DNA from: CBDCTM01 sp965222005
GTDB taxonomy: Bacteria; Bacteroidota; Bacteroidia; Chitinophagales; Saprospiraceae
Direction: 5' to 3'
Assembly (NCBI GenBank): GCA_965222005.1
Contig: OZ244935.1
Location: forward strand, 1,240,001-1,304,000
DNA length: 64,000 nucleotides
Positions 17,301-23,637 of this stretch are shown here, one piece after another (the first letter of the stretch is position 1; each line of letters opens with the position of its first letter). The translations under genes were made by a program, and so were the position numbers. The notes under the pieces were generated by a model. It was not told the DNA's origin. It ran no database searches and saw only the letters and a list, made by a program, of their open reading frames with translations.

Positions 17301-19685
17301 ATTGAAGATTCCAACGATCCGGCAGAGTATGCTACATTTGATTTCGGGTTTTTCCAAACCAATACGGTGGGTAATTTCTCTTGGTACGACCTGGATGGAT
17401 ATGGAGATCAATCTCTTGGAGAACCAGGTGTGTACAACATGAAACTTACACTCTTCAATACAGGTGCTGACCAACAAATAGGAGGAGGAGATGATATACT
17501 TTGGGCCGTACAATATACAGATACCAGTGGATTTTACTTATTTGAGCAAGTACCCAACGGAATATATTACATTCAAGCTGATAAATCTACCTTACAAGGA
17601 ATTGATCCGGTTACTGAAACGACAGTACTGCCCTCTGACTGGATTATTACTTTGTCCAACACTACTGGCAACGACGGTGATGATTCTGACGCGAATAGCA
17701 GTACAGGCAACACCCATACATTTCAACTTACAGGCAACACCCTTTTGAATGTAGATGTGGGGCTTAAAAGCGCTCCGGTCAACCCGGCTACAATACAGGG
17801 CGTAGTGTGGAATGATCAGAATAGCGATGGTCAAAGAAGTGGAGAACCGCTTCTGGCTGGAGTCGAAGTAAAATTGTTAGACAATAAGGGTTTGCAGCTG
17901 TTGGCTACTGAAACAGCCGGTGATGGGAGTTATATTTTTTCCAATTTGCCACCTAGTGAAACTTATCAAGTCATATTTAATATCAACGCTACAAGCAACT
18001 TTACATTAAAAGACCAGGGAAGCGACTTGTCTGATAGTGATGCGAATGTGACAAATGGGGAAGCCCCAGCTGTAAGCCCGACAAACAATGAAACCATTAG
18101 CAACATTGATGCAGGGGTGCTTATTCCGCCATTGATTGGAGACATCGTTTGGCAGGATCTGAATGAAAATGGATTGCAAGATGCTGGAGAACCCGGAATT
18201 CCAGGTGTAAGAATTGATCTTTACGATGTGACGGGAGCTGAAATTATAGGTTCCGCACTAACGGATCAAAATGGGTATTTCTCTTTTGGTGGTTATCACA
18301 ATACTAATATGTTACCGATAGACAGTACAATATCAATAACCAACAACTTCTTTCTCGATCACGATGGGGAATGTGATGCAGAGGAAAATCTGCCGGGAAG
18401 CACTGGTACAGTTGGAGCCGTTGACCGTTGGAGCTCAGATTTAGAATTTGGAAATGATGGTAGCGATATACAGTTGGTAGGGGTTCGCTTTCCCCAAGTA
18501 ACGCTTTCTTCGGATGCAACGGTTACTAATGCCTATATACAATTCACTGCCGATGAAGCTTCTTCCGGAGCTGTAACTTTCAGCATTAAAGGAGAGAAAA
18601 AAGGACATTCCCCAATTTTCGCAACTACTGATTACAACCTGTCCAACCGCACTACTACATCTAGTTCTGTCGATTGGTCTCCCGCCGATTGGACAATTGT
18701 AAATGAAAGGGGAACTAACCAACAAACGGCAGAGGTTAAATCGATTCTTGCAGAAATAATCAGCCAAAATGACTGGGCTTCTGGCAATGCAATCACATTC
18801 CTCTTTGAAAGAACTTCCGGAACAGCGAAAAGAGTGGCAGATAGTTATTACGATCCACCTAAGGCCGCCGAAATGCTCGTCACCTACGACACACCTGTTG
18901 AGAATGAACGCCCTTTATTAGCATCTCATTCTTATGAAATCCGAATGAATATGACCCAAACCGCGATAAGCGATAATTTATTGACGTCTCAAAACGCAGG
19001 AGCCGATGATAAAGATTCTGATGCGAGCCTAAATGGAACTACAGCAACCGTTGCGTTTATCAGCCCTGAGGAAGGTAACGAGAATTTTGATTTTGACATA
19101 GGAATGATTATAGATAATACGAGTTTGCCCGTTGAGCTAAATCGTTTTGAAGCCGGTGCGGAAGATTGTAAAGTGCGATTGGCCTGGACAGCAGAAAGTG
19201 AAGCTAACTTCAGCCATTATGAATTACAGCGATCTTCAAATGGTATATCCTTCAGAACAATTAAATCGATACAAGCAGTCAGCCGAGATCAAACGCCTAC
19301 CTACCAATACTTAGATGAAGCAACTGGCAAGATTAATTACTATCGGCTTAAAATGGTAGACCTCGATGGTCGTATTGATTACTCTAAGACCTTGAATGTC
19401 AATGTCAATTGCTATGATGACAAAGACATGATTATTTTCCCCAACCCGGCAATACATGAACAACATACTGTACTTAGTGTCAAGCTATTCAGCCAGAATG
19501 AAGAAACCACCTTGCTTATTATTGATTTAATGGGCAGAACGATCAAAAAGATGTTACTCCCAACAAGTAAAGAATGGAATGTAATACGAATAGATATCTC
19601 TGATTTGGCAGCAGGGGCATATTTTATTCAACATCAGCGGAACGATGGAACCAGAAAGGTGAAAAAAATTGTGCTGCAAAAATAA
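14397..19685 (+). CDS. Second giant SdrD-B-repeat secreted protein with T9SS sorting domain
   Basis: 1762 residues. A signal sequence with a long basic start (transmembrane stretch about 18-32) is followed by a DUF11-like domain (about 40-175), a long unique region (about 180-840), then four SdrD-B-like repeats from about residue 845 (motifs SIGNYIWNDVNANGIQD, TVGNFSWYDLDG, IQGVVWNDQNSDG, IGDIVWQDLNENGLQD). The fourth repeat is interrupted between SFGGYHNTNM and LLASHSYEIRM by about 200 residues. That insert resembles the bacterial DNRLRE/CBM96-like module (WSSDLEFGNDG, VGVRFPQV, TNAYIQFTADEASSG). A T9SS type-A sorting domain closes the protein. The gene is co-directional with and 23 bp behind the first adhesin. 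Unlike that protein it has no GEVED domain. Confidence 0.83.
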   Translation: MKTRILFKGPAKKQRRVLISIGWVLVLLFQGTFQSKANVELAPSLLIDMEVSNANPIPGETIIFTIRYRCGSLTEHCYNTKIVSALPAEMELIQQTLPGGNVSLVSVVGNAVSFNLSSPGSPAGQLDAGTTGLVKIWSRFPNCGPSTPPVGTNTATISASGAPTSSSNISITQNGSTPVCDTPPSGSISGGLEKDFDQDDVNITGNVEWEFYFPQTPIGQTREYIDTLPAKGVVHHVYAPTGVSIEIECNNSGIWRNPCNSSWLFWWGDTFFPAEGGQHQGGPSGCTQTYSECYMALHDGEARHYLYNITKVKFIVDENYDPTNPDADEAQIHMMFLEENPFTSGQLSSWEQPLPGDDVINCISGNGLEACNTAEVYSEGVFLQNDLRAYQTPWVSAPIPEAMGGIDPAWEDLLTDNPSALDDTDDNAIVFCLRFRVHKNGGDIENFVVSHLLDPKLDFNPERDSFWIIHSNKTNVPDQVEAHSQPGCNKPEFEVIPNFHNGRTLIRWIFDDCRIPGGYYINSDSYIYYSATVSPGATGIIENVALTTGTGQDLLSNPAVCCNRLTSTEAYWPTDYDHLDTDSDGITSEDILISTYLPITIQSLADVTSSKWIKGKLDTDFSRYPIAGDTDTTGAAEYQMLLTNTGNLDITQLDIIDILPHLNDQAILPSLGQARLSEWNVQLNGPILLEKWNSSTQAWEDASSDITKGPYYSTSLDPCRFENAVSNNKDLTVDETVAIGPSATCDTNPWTTHIATPSNARSFGLRYAPLAFAPGDSIRLTVSVKLYGNPPGCSSNPCGSGETVDNKAIAWNSFAFGAIYDDGGSGARLLDSEPIKVGLQLIDTDNYTSIGNYIWNDVNANGIQDITEPGIAGVTVSLWDAVEDTLILQSLTDSAGFYRFDGVKPDTTYKIRLAKGDDFTTGALKGYGLTGKDDPDNLGAGDDSDDSDADYNANDIPEITASVGNVTGIEDSNDPAEYATFDFGFFQTNTVGNFSWYDLDGYGDQSLGEPGVYNMKLTLFNTGADQQIGGGDDILWAVQYTDTSGFYLFEQVPNGIYYIQADKSTLQGIDPVTETTVLPSDWIITLSNTTGNDGDDSDANSSTGNTHTFQLTGNTLLNVDVGLKSAPVNPATIQGVVWNDQNSDGQRSGEPLLAGVEVKLLDNKGLQLLATETAGDGSYIFSNLPPSETYQVIFNINATSNFTLKDQGSDLSDSDANVTNGEAPAVSPTNNETISNIDAGVLIPPLIGDIVWQDLNENGLQDAGEPGIPGVRIDLYDVTGAEIIGSALTDQNGYFSFGGYHNTNMLPIDSTISITNNFFLDHDGECDAEENLPGSTGTVGAVDRWSSDLEFGNDGSDIQLVGVRFPQVTLSSDATVTNAYIQFTADEASSGAVTFSIKGEKKGHSPIFATTDYNLSNRTTTSSSVDWSPADWTIVNERGTNQQTAEVKSILAEIISQNDWASGNAITFLFERTSGTAKRVADSYYDPPKAAEMLVTYDTPVENERPLLASHSYEIRMNMTQTAISDNLLTSQNAGADDKDSDASLNGTTATVAFISPEEGNENFDFDIGMIIDNTSLPVELNRFEAGAEDCKVRLAWTAESEANFSHYELQRSSNGISFRTIKSIQAVSRDQTPTYQYLDEATGKINYYRLKMVDLDGRIDYSKTLNVNVNCYDDKDMIIFPNPAIHEQHTVLSVKLFSQNEETTLLIIDLMGRTIKKMLLPTSKEWNVIRIDISDLAAGAYFIQHQRNDGTRKVKKIVLQK
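19205..19471 (+). repeat. 267-bp identical repeat, copy 2 (pre-sorting-domain region)
   Basis: Partner of 13893-14159. Before this point the two genes encode clearly different sequences; after it they stay almost identical, with scattered silent or conservative changes, to about 19640. Confidence 0.9.
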
Positions 19686-19705
19686 ATGCAGAAGACGCAA
19701 ATATC

Positions 19706-19746
19706 GAAGGGAATATTTTTCAACGAAACAGAAAAATATTCCCTTC
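19706..19746. terminator. Strong terminator hairpin closing the SdrD-B gene pair
   Basis: A perfect 15-bp stem (GAAGGGAATATTTTT at 19706-19720 with AAAAATATTCCCTTC at 19732-19746) and 11-nt loop lie 20 bp after the second adhesin gene. The A/T-rich upper stem may replace a separate T run. From 19747 to 19931 the DNA is AT-rich and holds no gene I can see. Confidence 0.7.
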
Positions 19747-19931
19747 ACCTTATAATACATTACATCATTGTAGAGTTGTATGAATCTTTAATTCGATAAG
19801 CGATTGAAAACCTACAACTAAAACAGGAAATAAGGAATAAAAAAATGTTTTTAAAAACGAACCCTTATTTGAAAAACAACGTCTAACAAATGTTTAAAAC
19901 TAATTTATTTCACAATTAAATTTTGTAAACA

Positions 19932-21260
19932 ATGGCTGTTAAAAAAAAGACCAGAAAGTCCGCTTCTACTGCCAAGCCAAAAAGCTCGAGCAAAGCTAGA
20001 CGTGTGACGGATAGATCAGTTAAAACAAAAGCATCCTCTTCAAGAAAGAAGGCCACCTCAAGTCGCGCCAAAGCAAGTACCGCGAAGAAGCGCACCACTG
20101 GCAAACGCGCTACTACAAAACGCGCCAAAGCGAGCACCGCTAAAAAGCGCACCACTGCCAAACGCGCTACTACCAGTCGCGCCAAAGCGAGCACCGCGAA
20201 GAAGCGCACCACTGGCAAACGCGCTACCACCAGTCGCGCCAAAGCGAGCACCGCGAAGAAGCGTACCACTGCCAAACGCGCTACTACCAGTCGCGCCAAA
20301 GCGAGCACCGCGAAGAAGCGCACCACTGGCAAACGCGCTACTACCAGTCGCGCCAAAGCAAGCACCGCTAAAAAACGTACCACTGCCAAACGCGCTACTA
20401 CCAGTCGCGCCAAAGCAAGCACCGCGAAGAAGCGCACCACTGCCAAACGCGCTACTACCAGTCGCGCCAAAGCAAGCACCGCGAAGAAGCGCACCACTGC
20501 CAAACGCGCTACTACCAGTCGCGCCAAAGCGAGTACCGCGAAGAAGCGCACCACTGCCAAACGCGCTACTACAAAACGCGCCAAAGCGAGTACCGCTAAA
20601 AAGCGCACCACCGGCAAACGCGCTACCACCAGTCGCGCCAAAGCGAGTACCGCGAAGAAGCGCACCACTGCCAAACGCGCTACTACAAGTCGTGCCAAAG
20701 CGAGTACCGCGAAGAAGCGCACCACTGCCAAACGCGCTACCACCAGTCGCGCCAAAGCGAGTACCGCGAAGAAGCGCACCACTGCCAAGCGCGCTACTAC
20801 AAGTCGTGCCAAAGCAAGTACAGCTAAAAAACGCACCACTCCCAAACGCGCTACTACAAAACGCGCCAAAGCGAGTACCGCGAAGAAGCGCACCACTGCC
20901 AAGCGCGCTACCACCAGTCGCGCCAAAGCGAGTACCGCGAAGAAGCGCACCACTGCCAAACGCGCTACTACCAGTCGCGCCAAAGCGAGCACCGCTAAAA
21001 AGCGCACCACTGCCAAACGCGCTACTACAAAACGCGCCAAACGCGCTACCACCAGTCGCGCCAAAGCGAGTACAGCTAAAAAGCGCACCACCGCCAAACG
21101 CGCTACTACAAAACGCGCCAAAGCAAGTACAGCTAAAAAACGCACCACTGGCAAACGCGCTACCACCAGTCGTACTAAGGCAAGTAGGCCAAAACGTACG
21201 ACTAAACGTACTACAACAAGCAGAACAAGAAAGACAACGACAAGAAGCAGAAAGAGATAA
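19932..21260 (+). CDS. Histone H1-like lysine/arginine/threonine-rich repeat protein
   Basis: 442 residues, almost entirely K, R, A, T and S. After a 47-residue basic leader it contains 19 copies of a 19-residue unit (RAKASTAKKRTTAKRATTS in one register), with G or P replacing one Ala in some copies and SRAK/KRAK alternation. One extra 8-residue partial unit (RATTSRAK) lies between copies 17 and 18, and a basic tail follows. It resembles bacterial H1/Hc2-like and AlgP-like proteins, which bind DNA non-specifically and compact the nucleoid; that role is inferred from composition. There is no folded domain, signal peptide or membrane segment. It is flanked by its own terminator and appears monocistronic. 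Copy number is expected to vary between strains. Confidence 0.8.
   Translation: MAVKKKTRKSASTAKPKSSSKARRVTDRSVKTKASSSRKKATSSRAKASTAKKRTTGKRATTKRAKASTAKKRTTAKRATTSRAKASTAKKRTTGKRATTSRAKASTAKKRTTAKRATTSRAKASTAKKRTTGKRATTSRAKASTAKKRTTAKRATTSRAKASTAKKRTTAKRATTSRAKASTAKKRTTAKRATTSRAKASTAKKRTTAKRATTKRAKASTAKKRTTGKRATTSRAKASTAKKRTTAKRATTSRAKASTAKKRTTAKRATTSRAKASTAKKRTTAKRATTSRAKASTAKKRTTPKRATTKRAKASTAKKRTTAKRATTSRAKASTAKKRTTAKRATTSRAKASTAKKRTTAKRATTKRAKRATTSRAKASTAKKRTTAKRATTKRAKASTAKKRTTGKRATTSRTKASRPKRTTKRTTTSRTRKTTTRSRKR
20073..21179 (+). repeat. Coding minisatellite of 19 x 57 bp
   Basis: Nineteen 57-bp units plus one 24-bp partial unit run head to tail within the basic-protein gene. Most changes between units are synonymous (gcg/gct, cgc/cgt, aaa/aag), with a few coding swaps (Ala to Gly or Pro, Ser-Arg to Lys-Arg). 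Because the unit length is a multiple of three, gain or loss keeps the frame. Confidence 0.95.
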
Positions 21261-21280
21261 AAATTTTTTGAAAAAGAATC

Positions 21281-21313
21281 AAAGAGCTCCGAGTAGAACT
21301 TGGGGCTTTTTTT
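21281..21313 (+). terminator. Rho-independent terminator after the histone-like gene
   Basis: A 13-bp stem (AAAGAGCTCCGAG 21281-21293 with CTTGGGGCTTTTT 21299-21311, three G-T wobbles), loop TAGAA, ending in a T run. The T run merges into the -7 promoter element of the next gene. Confidence 0.75.
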
Positions 21314-21320
21314 ATTTTTG
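21313..21320 (+). promoter_or_regulatory. -7 promoter element of the EVE/HAD operon
   Basis: TATTTTTG matches TAnnTTTG and lies 29 bp before the ATG at 21350. No clear -33 TTTG is present; the upstream space is occupied by the terminator hairpin. Confidence 0.4.
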
Positions 21321-21349
21321 CATTCTTCTTGATTCAAAAAGCAAATGAT

Positions 21350-21763
21350 ATGAACTATTGGTTAGTGAAGTCAGAACCCTACGAATACAGCTTTGACGAT
21401 TTGCTAAAAGAAAAACGCACGATGTGGGATGGTATTCGCAATTATGCTGCGCGGAATCATTTGCGGAGTATGAAAAAGGGAGATTTGGTCTTATTTTATC
21501 ACAGCCGGAAAGGCTTGGAGGTGGTCGGTATTTGTAAAGTAGTAAAAGAGCATTATCCCGATCCTACGGCTGAAAAAGGAGATTGGTCGGTAGTAGATGT
21601 AGTTCCCGTTAAGACGATGACAGAGCCCGTTAGCTTGAAAACAATAAAAAGTAAGAAAGAACTGGAAAACATGGCGCTGGTTCGTATTAGCAGGTTATCT
21701 GTATCGCCTGTTGCCAAAAAAGAATTTGACTTTATTCTAAAGCTGGGTAAGACCAAACTCTAA
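21350..21763 (+). CDS. EVE domain-containing protein (THYN1-like)
   Basis: 137 residues if started at the ATG at 21350, giving MNYWLVKSEP, the family's standard N-terminus; a frame 7 codons longer has no support. The protein is one EVE domain, a PUA/YTH-like fold proposed to bind modified bases in DNA or RNA. Visible marks are YWLVKSEPYEYSFDDL, WDGIRNYAARNHLR (the conserved pocket-forming WxGVRNxxARN segment), GDLVLFYHS and the central GDWSVVDV. Family length is normally 135-160 residues, so it is complete. The exact ligand is unknown. The HAD phosphatase gene follows after 11 bp, so the two are probably co-transcribed. Confidence 0.9.
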   Translation: MNYWLVKSEPYEYSFDDLLKEKRTMWDGIRNYAARNHLRSMKKGDLVLFYHSRKGLEVVGICKVVKEHYPDPTAEKGDWSVVDVVPVKTMTEPVSLKTIKSKKELENMALVRISRLSVSPVAKKEFDFILKLGKTKL

Positions 21764-21774
21764 AACCTATCTTT

Positions 21775-22425
21775 TTGTCATACGACCTTATCATTTTCGA
21801 TTGTGATGGTGTGCTGGTTGATAGCGAACCCGTCTCCAACCGCATCATTGCGGAAGAATTTAGCCGGCTTGGCCTGCCGATGAGTGCAGAAGAAGCTTTG
21901 CAACTTTTTGCCGGCACCTCTATTGGCTACGCCATCGAATACTTTCAAGAACAGACGGGCAAGCAAGCTCCATCCAACCTGGAAGCTCTCTACAGGCAGC
22001 GTAGCATGGAAGCATTTAAACGAGAACTCAAAGCAGTGCGGGGGGTTAGGGCCGTACTCGAAGAGATTCATATTCCCAAATGCGTAGCCTCCAACGGCCC
22101 TCGCCACAAAATTGCTTTCAATCTCCAGCTCACGCATCTCGATCAGCACTTTTCAACCAAACAAATGTTTAGCGCATATGATGTCGGTCACTGGAAGCCC
22201 GAGCCACAGCTGTATCTGCATGTAGCCGCTGCCATGTCGGCAGAGCCCCGGCGCTGCCTCGTTATTGAGGATAGCCTTGCCGGAGTACTGGCCGCCAGAA
22301 GAGCAGGCATGCAAGTGATGGGCTATGCAGCAACAACAGATCCGGATCAATTAAGCGCTGAAGGAGCACAAGTGTTTTATGCAATGGAAGAATTGCTGGA
22401 ACCACAATTTGGATTAATTCGTTGA
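21775..22425 (+). CDS. HAD-superfamily hydrolase, subfamily IA (phosphosugar phosphatase/mutase-like)
   Basis: 216 residues. Motif I is DCDGVLVDSEP (about 9-19, nucleophile Asp9 and acid/base Asp11), motif II is in KCVASNG (about 103-109), motif III Lys is in GHWKPEPQLYLH, and motif IV is IEDSLAGVLAA. The alpha-helical cap lies between motifs I and II, typical of beta-phosphoglucomutase-like or 6-phosphogluconate/2-phosphoglycolate phosphatases; substrate unknown. The start is a TTG codon: motif I sits within the first 15 codons and no ATG lies upstream in frame, so a later ATG would delete the active site. The gene follows the EVE gene by 11 bp. Its end overlaps the convergent sulfurtransferase gene by 12 bp. 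Confidence 0.87.
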   Translation: MSYDLIIFDCDGVLVDSEPVSNRIIAEEFSRLGLPMSAEEALQLFAGTSIGYAIEYFQEQTGKQAPSNLEALYRQRSMEAFKRELKAVRGVRAVLEEIHIPKCVASNGPRHKIAFNLQLTHLDQHFSTKQMFSAYDVGHWKPEPQLYLHVAAAMSAEPRRCLVIEDSLAGVLAARRAGMQVMGYAATTDPDQLSAEGAQVFYAMEELLEPQFGLIR

Positions 22426-23244
22426 TATTGGACGATCTTTATCCGTGATCCAATGACTCCAGGAGCCGGGGTATAGTTTTTTCATTCCCAGCCCGGCATA
22501 GTACATGGCCAGTAGATTATTACAGGCCGTTACGCCCGATCCACAGTAGCAGACGACCGGCCTTTCTGATGCTTGCCCCTGAGCGAATCGGCGGGCCAGT
22601 TCATCAGGCTTCCTCCACCTGCCCAGCGCAGTCAAATTTTCCAAAAAAGGCATGCTCACCGCTCCCGGGATATGGCCCGCCACAGGGTCGATAGGCTCTT
22701 CCAATCCTTTAAACCGGCTGGCAGCACGCGCATCCATCAATAAAAAAGCATCCTTTGCCAACAAATCATCGGCCTCAACGACCCAACCGGCTTGCAATTT
22801 TGCAATAAAGGTAGATGGAGTAATGGTGGCAATTTTATCCGTACAAGGGCCTTCCGTGTTAAGCCAGCCTTCCCAACCCCCGTCCAGAACAGCAGCTATC
22901 GGGTGGCCGAGCCAGTGCAACATCCACCAAAGGCGGGCAGCAATTCCGCTATGCCCCTGGTCATAGATAATCACCTGAGTGCTTTCATCGATGCCCCAAA
23001 AAGAAAAGAGCCTGGAGAGCTGCTGAATATCTGGCAAGGGGTGGCGCCCCGTTTTCCCGGGAATGATTTTTCCGGAAAGCTCGTCGTCGAGATGGGCATA
23101 TATGGCCCCGGGGATATGGCTCTCAAGGTACGCCTGCCTGCCTGCGTCGGGCTGAGCCAGATAAAAGCGGCAATCGATAATTCGCTGGCCGGACTGGTCA
23201 ATTTGGCTAAGCAGCGTTTCCGGAGAGATGATGGTGGTGTACAT
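22414..23244 (-). CDS. sseA: Sulfurtransferase with two rhodanese domains (thiosulfate/3-mercaptopyruvate type)
   Basis: 276 residues with an inactive N-terminal rhodanese domain (about 1-135, IIDCRFYLAQPDAGRQAYLESHIPGAIY split in two by a loop) and an active C-terminal domain. The catalytic cysteine is in VVCYCGSGVTACNN; the CGSGVTA loop is the form found in 3-mercaptopyruvate sulfurtransferases, as opposed to CRKGVT of thiosulfate sulfurtransferases. It transfers sulfane sulfur to cyanide, thiols or proteins in the cytoplasm. The ATG at 23244 gives the usual N-terminus. The small TMEM220-like gene lies 9 bp upstream on the same strand. The 3' end overlaps the HAD gene on the other strand by 12 bp. 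Confidence 0.9.
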   Translation of the reverse strand: MYTTIISPETLLSQIDQSGQRIIDCRFYLAQPDAGRQAYLESHIPGAIYAHLDDELSGKIIPGKTGRHPLPDIQQLSRLFSFWGIDESTQVIIYDQGHSGIAARLWWMLHWLGHPIAAVLDGGWEGWLNTEGPCTDKIATITPSTFIAKLQAGWVVEADDLLAKDAFLLMDARAASRFKGLEEPIDPVAGHIPGAVSMPFLENLTALGRWRKPDELARRFAQGQASERPVVCYCGSGVTACNNLLAMYYAGLGMKKLYPGSWSHWITDKDRPISTN

Positions 23245-23253
23245 GGAGACTGT

Positions 23254-23616
23254 TCAGGTTTTCTGTTTTGTAAATTGATAGCGGATGAATAAAAAATTTA
23301 GCAGCACCAGAAAAAGCCCCAAAAACTCACGCATCCATTCGATATGCGGCGATTCAGCCTTCATGCTACCGGCAATGCTGGGCATGCCTTTTTGAAACCA
23401 GTCGATGACTCCCGGCACGAGTGTAGCCATCCATAGGAGGCTTGCTAAAATGCCCGCCAGGAGCAGCCATTTATTAAACTGCCCAAATACCGCCATCAGA
23501 GAGAGCAAGGCAGCAAAAGCATAAAAAAGCATCCACAACCAGGGGTCGGGATCATTGTATTGTACAATGGCAAAAGAGGCAAATAGCAGCGCAATAATAC
23601 TGTTGGTGATCTTCAT
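23254..23616 (-). CDS. Small four-helix membrane protein, TMEM220-like
   Basis: 120 residues with four hydrophobic segments (about 5-20, 25-44, 48-68 and 95-112). The N-terminal helix followed by VQYNDPDPWLWMLFYAFAAL is the hallmark of the transmembrane family 220 domain; function is not known. It sits 21 bp after the TonB receptor gene and 9 bp before the sulfurtransferase gene on the same strand, so it is probably part of the same transcript. Family recognition is fairly good; no role can be inferred beyond an inner-membrane location. Confidence 0.75.
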   Translation of the reverse strand: MKITNSIIALLFASFAIVQYNDPDPWLWMLFYAFAALLSLMAVFGQFNKWLLLAGILASLLWMATLVPGVIDWFQKGMPSIAGSMKAESPHIEWMREFLGLFLVLLNFLFIRYQFTKQKT

Positions 23617-23637
23617 ACTTTAATTTCGCATTTTTTT

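Noticed and set aside
20073..21179. Regular repeats considered as a CRISPR array
   Set aside because: The units are contiguous 57-bp coding repeats with no unique spacers and no cas genes.
19916..21337. 473-codon open frame on the minus strand across the basic-repeat gene
   Set aside because: It is the exact antisense of the 57-bp repeats; the translation is an implausible Val/Leu/Ala/Arg repeat and the plus-strand protein fits a known type with terminator and leader.
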